From an uncultured Chthonomonas sp. (GTDB lineage Bacteria > Armatimonadota > Chthonomonadetes > Chthonomonadales > CAJBBX01): a DNA stretch of 64,000 nt. The first letter of the stretch is position 1; each line of letters begins with the position of its first letter. Where the stretch lies: NCBI GenBank assembly GCA_903951425.1, contig CAJBBX010000110.1, positions 47,636-111,635 of the forward strand, given 5' to 3'. Under the pieces are notes generated by a model that searched no databases, was not told where the DNA came from, and was given only the letters and a program-made list of their open reading frames with translations. Below are positions 61,545 to 64,000 of this stretch, one piece after another. The position numbers were made by a program, and so were the translations under genes.

Positions 61545-63349
61545 GGGGTCTTTCTTCCTTGGGTGGGGTAGCGTTTCTCCATCTCCGCCAGCCATCCGGG
61601 CATGCTGGGGGAGTTGAAGTCCTCGCGGATGTAGGTGATCTGGTTGCGCTCAACCACGCGGCGAAACTTCGCCACCAGGGCCGGCGCGTCGGCGGCCGAT
61701 AGCGCGTACTTGTCGGGCCACTGCAGCTGGGCGTACCAGTGCGGCAGCATCAGCTTGTCCACGCGGTTGCGTACGGCTTCGTCGGAGCACTTCTCCCGGG
61801 CGCCGGCCAGTACCTCCAGCCCGCGGGCCACGAACTCGGGACGCACGGTGCCCGTTGGGTCCCATGCCCCGAAGGCGTGGACCTCCTTGCGTGCGCCCTC
61901 GGCGTCCACCAGCGCCAGATAGGCCTCCACGTCGGATGCTGCGGGGCCATAGTAGCCCGCGCAGAACTCGCGGCGGATCTCCATGGGATCGCCGGTGGGG
62001 TCCCAGAGCAGCTGTGCTACCAGGTACTGCCGCAGCTCGGCCAGTTCGCCGCCGGGCCCCTGGTGGTCGGCCTGGACCATCACGCCGTTGACGCCGTAGC
62101 GCGGGTAGGCCTTCAGGTCGGCGGCAAGCCCCTGCAGGTTGAAGTTGGGCGCTATGTAGTGCGCGAAGTTGGCCGCGTAGTGCCAGATGAAGATGCGCCG
62201 CGTGAGCTTCCGCCATCCCTCCAGGTAGGTCGTCAGGTTCGCGCCCAGGCCGCAGGCCTCGAAGCCGTGGTGGTAGCACCCGGCATGGCACAGGCGGATG
62301 ATGACGTTGTCGCGCGGCCGCGTCTTGCCTGGTGGCTTGGTGGAATAGGCATAGGCCAGCGTCTCCACCCACTTGTCCGGGTGCTCGCGCTTCACGTCGT
62401 CGGCGATGGCATTGACAAACCGCAGGATGGGCCCGTGCTTGCTCTCCTCCTCGCGCTCCACGGCCACGCACGCGTCGCACTCGCAGGCGCCCTCGCCGTC
62501 GTTCTGCGAGATGTCGATGATCGGGATTTCGGGGTTCTCGCGGATCCAGGCCATGGCCTGGGCGGTGGCGATCCGCAGGACCTCCGGGTTCGTCAGGCAG
62601 AGCTGGCCGTGGATGGTCAGGTTGGTGCGCTTGCCGCCCACCAGACTGAAGTACTCCGGGTGCTCGGCGTAGTACTTCTCCGGCGGCACCAGCTTGCAGA
62701 AGCTGTGGACGTAGGGGAAGAAGGCGACCTTGCCGCCCGTGGCCTCGTCGCACTTGGTGGCGGGGCCGTTGAGCCGCTGAGGCGCGGCGGTCTCCTTGGG
62801 GTATGCGTCCCAGTAGAGCGCCTCGCGGTACATGAAGGGCGGCGCGTAGGTGTAGTTGATCTCCGGCAGCGTCACCGTGGAGCGCTTGGGGACCACCGTG
62901 CAGTCGTGCGCCAGGAACCGGACGCCGAGCCACTTCTCCAGCAGCACATAGACGGCGTAGAGGCGCGCGCGCCCATTGCCGCCCGACAGGACCAGGTCGC
63001 GGCCCGCGGTGCGGATCGCCACGCCGTCCTCCGCCGAGGGCTTGCCGCCCGAAGCGAGGAGCCCGGCGGCCTTGCGGGTCGGCCCCAGGTAGACGGCCGG
63101 GCCGTCGCCGCCCGCGCCCTCCTCGGCGATGGGCAGCGTGGCCCCGGACATCAGCGCCACCAGCCGCCGAAGCTCCTCGGCGGCGTGGCGCACCACCGGC
63201 GCCGCTTTGGCGGGCACAACGATGCGGCAGGCTACGCGACCGGCGCGGACCAGCGTGAAGGCGGGAGCGGCAGCAGGCATGGCGCGTGGCTCCTTGGCCG
63301 CGGCGGGGAGCGTCGCCGCAAGCATGGCGCAGGTGATAAGGGCGTTCAT
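61541..63349 (-). CDS. Secreted DUF4838 protein (alpha-glucuronidase-like)
   Basis: 602 residues from the ATG at 63349; the ribosome site is weak, and a TTG 20 residues upstream is less convincing. Signal peptide (ITCAMLAATLPAAA). The N-terminal domain (VVRHAAEELRRLVALMSGATLPIAEE, ARLYAVYVLLEKWLGVRFLAHDC) is that of alpha-glucuronidases and hexosaminidases. DUF4838 follows: YAEHPEYFSLVGGKR, LCLTNPEVLRIATAQAMAWI, IDISQNDGEGACECDAC, LAYAYSTKPP, VMVQADHQGPGGELAELRQY. Function is presumed glycan hydrolysis. First gene of the locus that runs down to 54882; divergent from the esterase gene. Confidence 0.85.
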   Translation of the reverse strand: MNALITCAMLAATLPAAAKEPRAMPAAAPAFTLVRAGRVACRIVVPAKAAPVVRHAAEELRRLVALMSGATLPIAEEGAGGDGPAVYLGPTRKAAGLLASGGKPSAEDGVAIRTAGRDLVLSGGNGRARLYAVYVLLEKWLGVRFLAHDCTVVPKRSTVTLPEINYTYAPPFMYREALYWDAYPKETAAPQRLNGPATKCDEATGGKVAFFPYVHSFCKLVPPEKYYAEHPEYFSLVGGKRTNLTIHGQLCLTNPEVLRIATAQAMAWIRENPEIPIIDISQNDGEGACECDACVAVEREEESKHGPILRFVNAIADDVKREHPDKWVETLAYAYSTKPPGKTRPRDNVIIRLCHAGCYHHGFEACGLGANLTTYLEGWRKLTRRIFIWHYAANFAHYIAPNFNLQGLAADLKAYPRYGVNGVMVQADHQGPGGELAELRQYLVAQLLWDPTGDPMEIRREFCAGYYGPAASDVEAYLALVDAEGARKEVHAFGAWDPTGTVRPEFVARGLEVLAGAREKCSDEAVRNRVDKLMLPHWYAQLQWPDKYALSAADAPALVAKFRRVVERNQITYIREDFNSPSMPGWLAEMEKRYPTQGRKTP

Positions 63350-63495
63350 TCGGCCAAGTTCGGCGCGGCAACGGCGGAGTCCTCCGAGCGAGCGGGAGGC
63401 GCCAACCAATCCGAGCAGGAGCGTCGGCCTGCCGCGTCGAACCTGTGGTCGCTACGGATCCGGCCTGCCGCACAACCACGCATCGGGAGCCAACC

Positions 63496-64000
63496 ATGAA
63501 CCTGCGAACCCATCTTCGTATCATCCTCGCCGCCGTCGCGGCGACCTCGCTGCGGCCGATCGCCGCGCAGGAGATCGTGGCAACCGCCTCGAAGCCTCAA
63601 GCCGTCTACGCCGCCGGCGAGACGGCGCGGTGGGATATCGAGGTCCGCGGCCCCGGGGGCGAGGGCGCCTCCGACGTTCGCTATGTGCTGAAGCAGAACG
63701 GCCTCAAGGTCCTGCGGGAGGGCGCCCTGCCTCTGGCCGCCGGCAAGGCCGCGCTCGAGGCTAGGCTGGATGAGCCCGGTACGCTGCTGCTGGAGCTTAA
63801 GGCGAAGCTCCCCGCCAAGGAGATCACCGCTGCGGCCGGAGCCGCCTTCAGTCCGAGCCGCATCGGGCCGTCGCTCCCGCGCCCGGCCGACTTCGACGCC
63901 TTCTGGAAGGCGAAGCTGGCCGACCTCGCGCGGGTGCCGGCGAACCCCGTGCTGGAGCCGGTCGACATCGGCAAGCCGGGCATCGAGTACTTCAAGCTCC
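63496..64000 (+). CDS. Secreted acetylxylan-esterase/cephalosporin-deacetylase-like protein (3' truncated by window edge)
   Basis: 168 residues are visible, open to the right edge. GGGAG precedes the ATG at 63496. A signal sequence (LRIILAAVAATSLRPIAA) is followed by an N-terminal beta-sandwich and then RPADFDAFWKAKLADLARVPANPVLEPVDIGKPGIEYFKL, the typical entry into the AXE1 alpha/beta-hydrolase domain. The catalytic Ser-Asp-His lie beyond the window. Deacetylation of xylan or similar glycans would fit the neighbouring DUF4838 and beta-helix genes. The 146 bp between the divergent starts contains their promoters, but I cannot mark clear boxes. Confidence 0.75.
   Translation, partial: MNLRTHLRIILAAVAATSLRPIAAQEIVATASKPQAVYAAGETARWDIEVRGPGGEGASDVRYVLKQNGLKVLREGALPLAAGKAALEARLDEPGTLLLELKAKLPAKEITAAAGAAFSPSRIGPSLPRPADFDAFWKAKLADLARVPANPVLEPVDIGKPGIEYFKL

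Noticed and set aside
61739..63499. 586-aa plus-strand open frame opposite DUF4838
   Set aside because: Shadow; the DUF4838 protein on the other strand has a signal peptide and domain motifs.
1..64000. CRISPR arrays, tRNAs, rRNAs, transposases, phage genes
   Set aside because: None seen on reading; no regularly spaced repeats, no cloverleaf with a CCA end, no transposase or integrase motif.

Overview
The window looks like a chromosomal stretch from a high-GC bacterium, most likely a member of the Armatimonadota. The main clue is two secreted prepilin-like proteins (12750-13460 and 52718-53581). Both begin with a [10 protein letters not shown] prepilin motif followed by FPVFAQAR, and both carry an H-X9-DG motif near the C-terminus. 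That combination is typical of Armatimonadota, with Planctomycetota-like phyla as the second choice. The many exported repeat proteins (FG-GAP, PQQ propeller, right-handed beta-helix, DUF1080, DUF4434, DUF4838), Gfo/Idh/MocA oxidoreductases and a DUF6785-like membrane protein fit the same lifestyle: a heterotroph working on plant or microbial glycans and small amino compounds. I saw no tRNA, rRNA, CRISPR array, insertion sequence or phage gene.

Layout. 1-747 is the 3' end of a BREX brxL gene; the rest of that defence locus lies off the left edge. 936-11296 (minus) is a seven-gene cluster A: D-aminopeptidase M55, noncanonical epimerase, M20 peptidase, Gfo/Idh oxidoreductase, class-III aminotransferase, DegT aminotransferase and a secreted FG-GAP protein. 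A LacI regulator (11499-12515) with an excellent promoter is divergent from it. 12750-13460 is a prepilin-like protein. 13735-27293 (plus) is a ten-gene cluster B with many 4-base stop/start overlaps: DegT aminotransferase, isochorismatase-like hydrolase, APH-type kinase, 12-TM-like membrane protein, NodB-type deacetylase, Gfo/Idh oxidoreductase, enolase-superfamily enzyme, glutamate dehydrogenase, a DUF3830-BNR fusion and a second FG-GAP protein of almost the same length as that of cluster A. 27319-30788 (minus) carries a tiny lipoprotein, a second M20 enzyme, a threonine aldolase and a frameshifted APH-type kinase. 31006-35092 (plus) is a GPH sugar symporter, a DUF4434 protein and an unrecognised enzyme. 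35120-38321 (minus) has Gfo/Idh, DHDPS-like and DUF1080 genes. 38467-42979 (plus) has a sugar isomerase-like gene, two MDR dehydrogenases, a D-cysteine desulfhydrase-like enzyme and an FKBP isomerase. 43056-44360 is a radical-SAM sulfatase-maturase-like enzyme. 44494-47541 (plus) holds DUF951, an exported unknown and a TPR protein. Everything from 47557 to 63349 is on the minus strand: a tri-haem HzsA-like protein with an ADP-ribose-diphosphatase-like phosphoesterase, a decayed MazEF-type toxin-antitoxin pair, a small membrane protein, a second prepilin-like protein, a GntR/LacI-hybrid regulator with a striking inverted repeat around its promoter, then a glycan locus (PQQ propeller, three beta-helix proteins, DUF4838). 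The right edge enters a secreted acetyl-xylan-esterase-like gene.

How it may work together (inference). Clusters A and B share the scheme DegT aminotransferase + Gfo/Idh dehydrogenase + secreted FG-GAP protein. To this they add C-N hydrolases of several unrelated folds (M55, M20, isochorismatase-like, NodB-like), further PLP enzymes and, in B, a glutamate dehydrogenase. This reads as catabolism of an amide- or ureide-type or N-acylated amino compound, with ammonia recovered as glutamate. The locus at 27.6-30.8 kb repeats parts of this theme. Three single-base indels in short homopolymers (30592, 51600, 51512) break genes; they may be real decay or assembly error and should be checked before biological conclusions are drawn.
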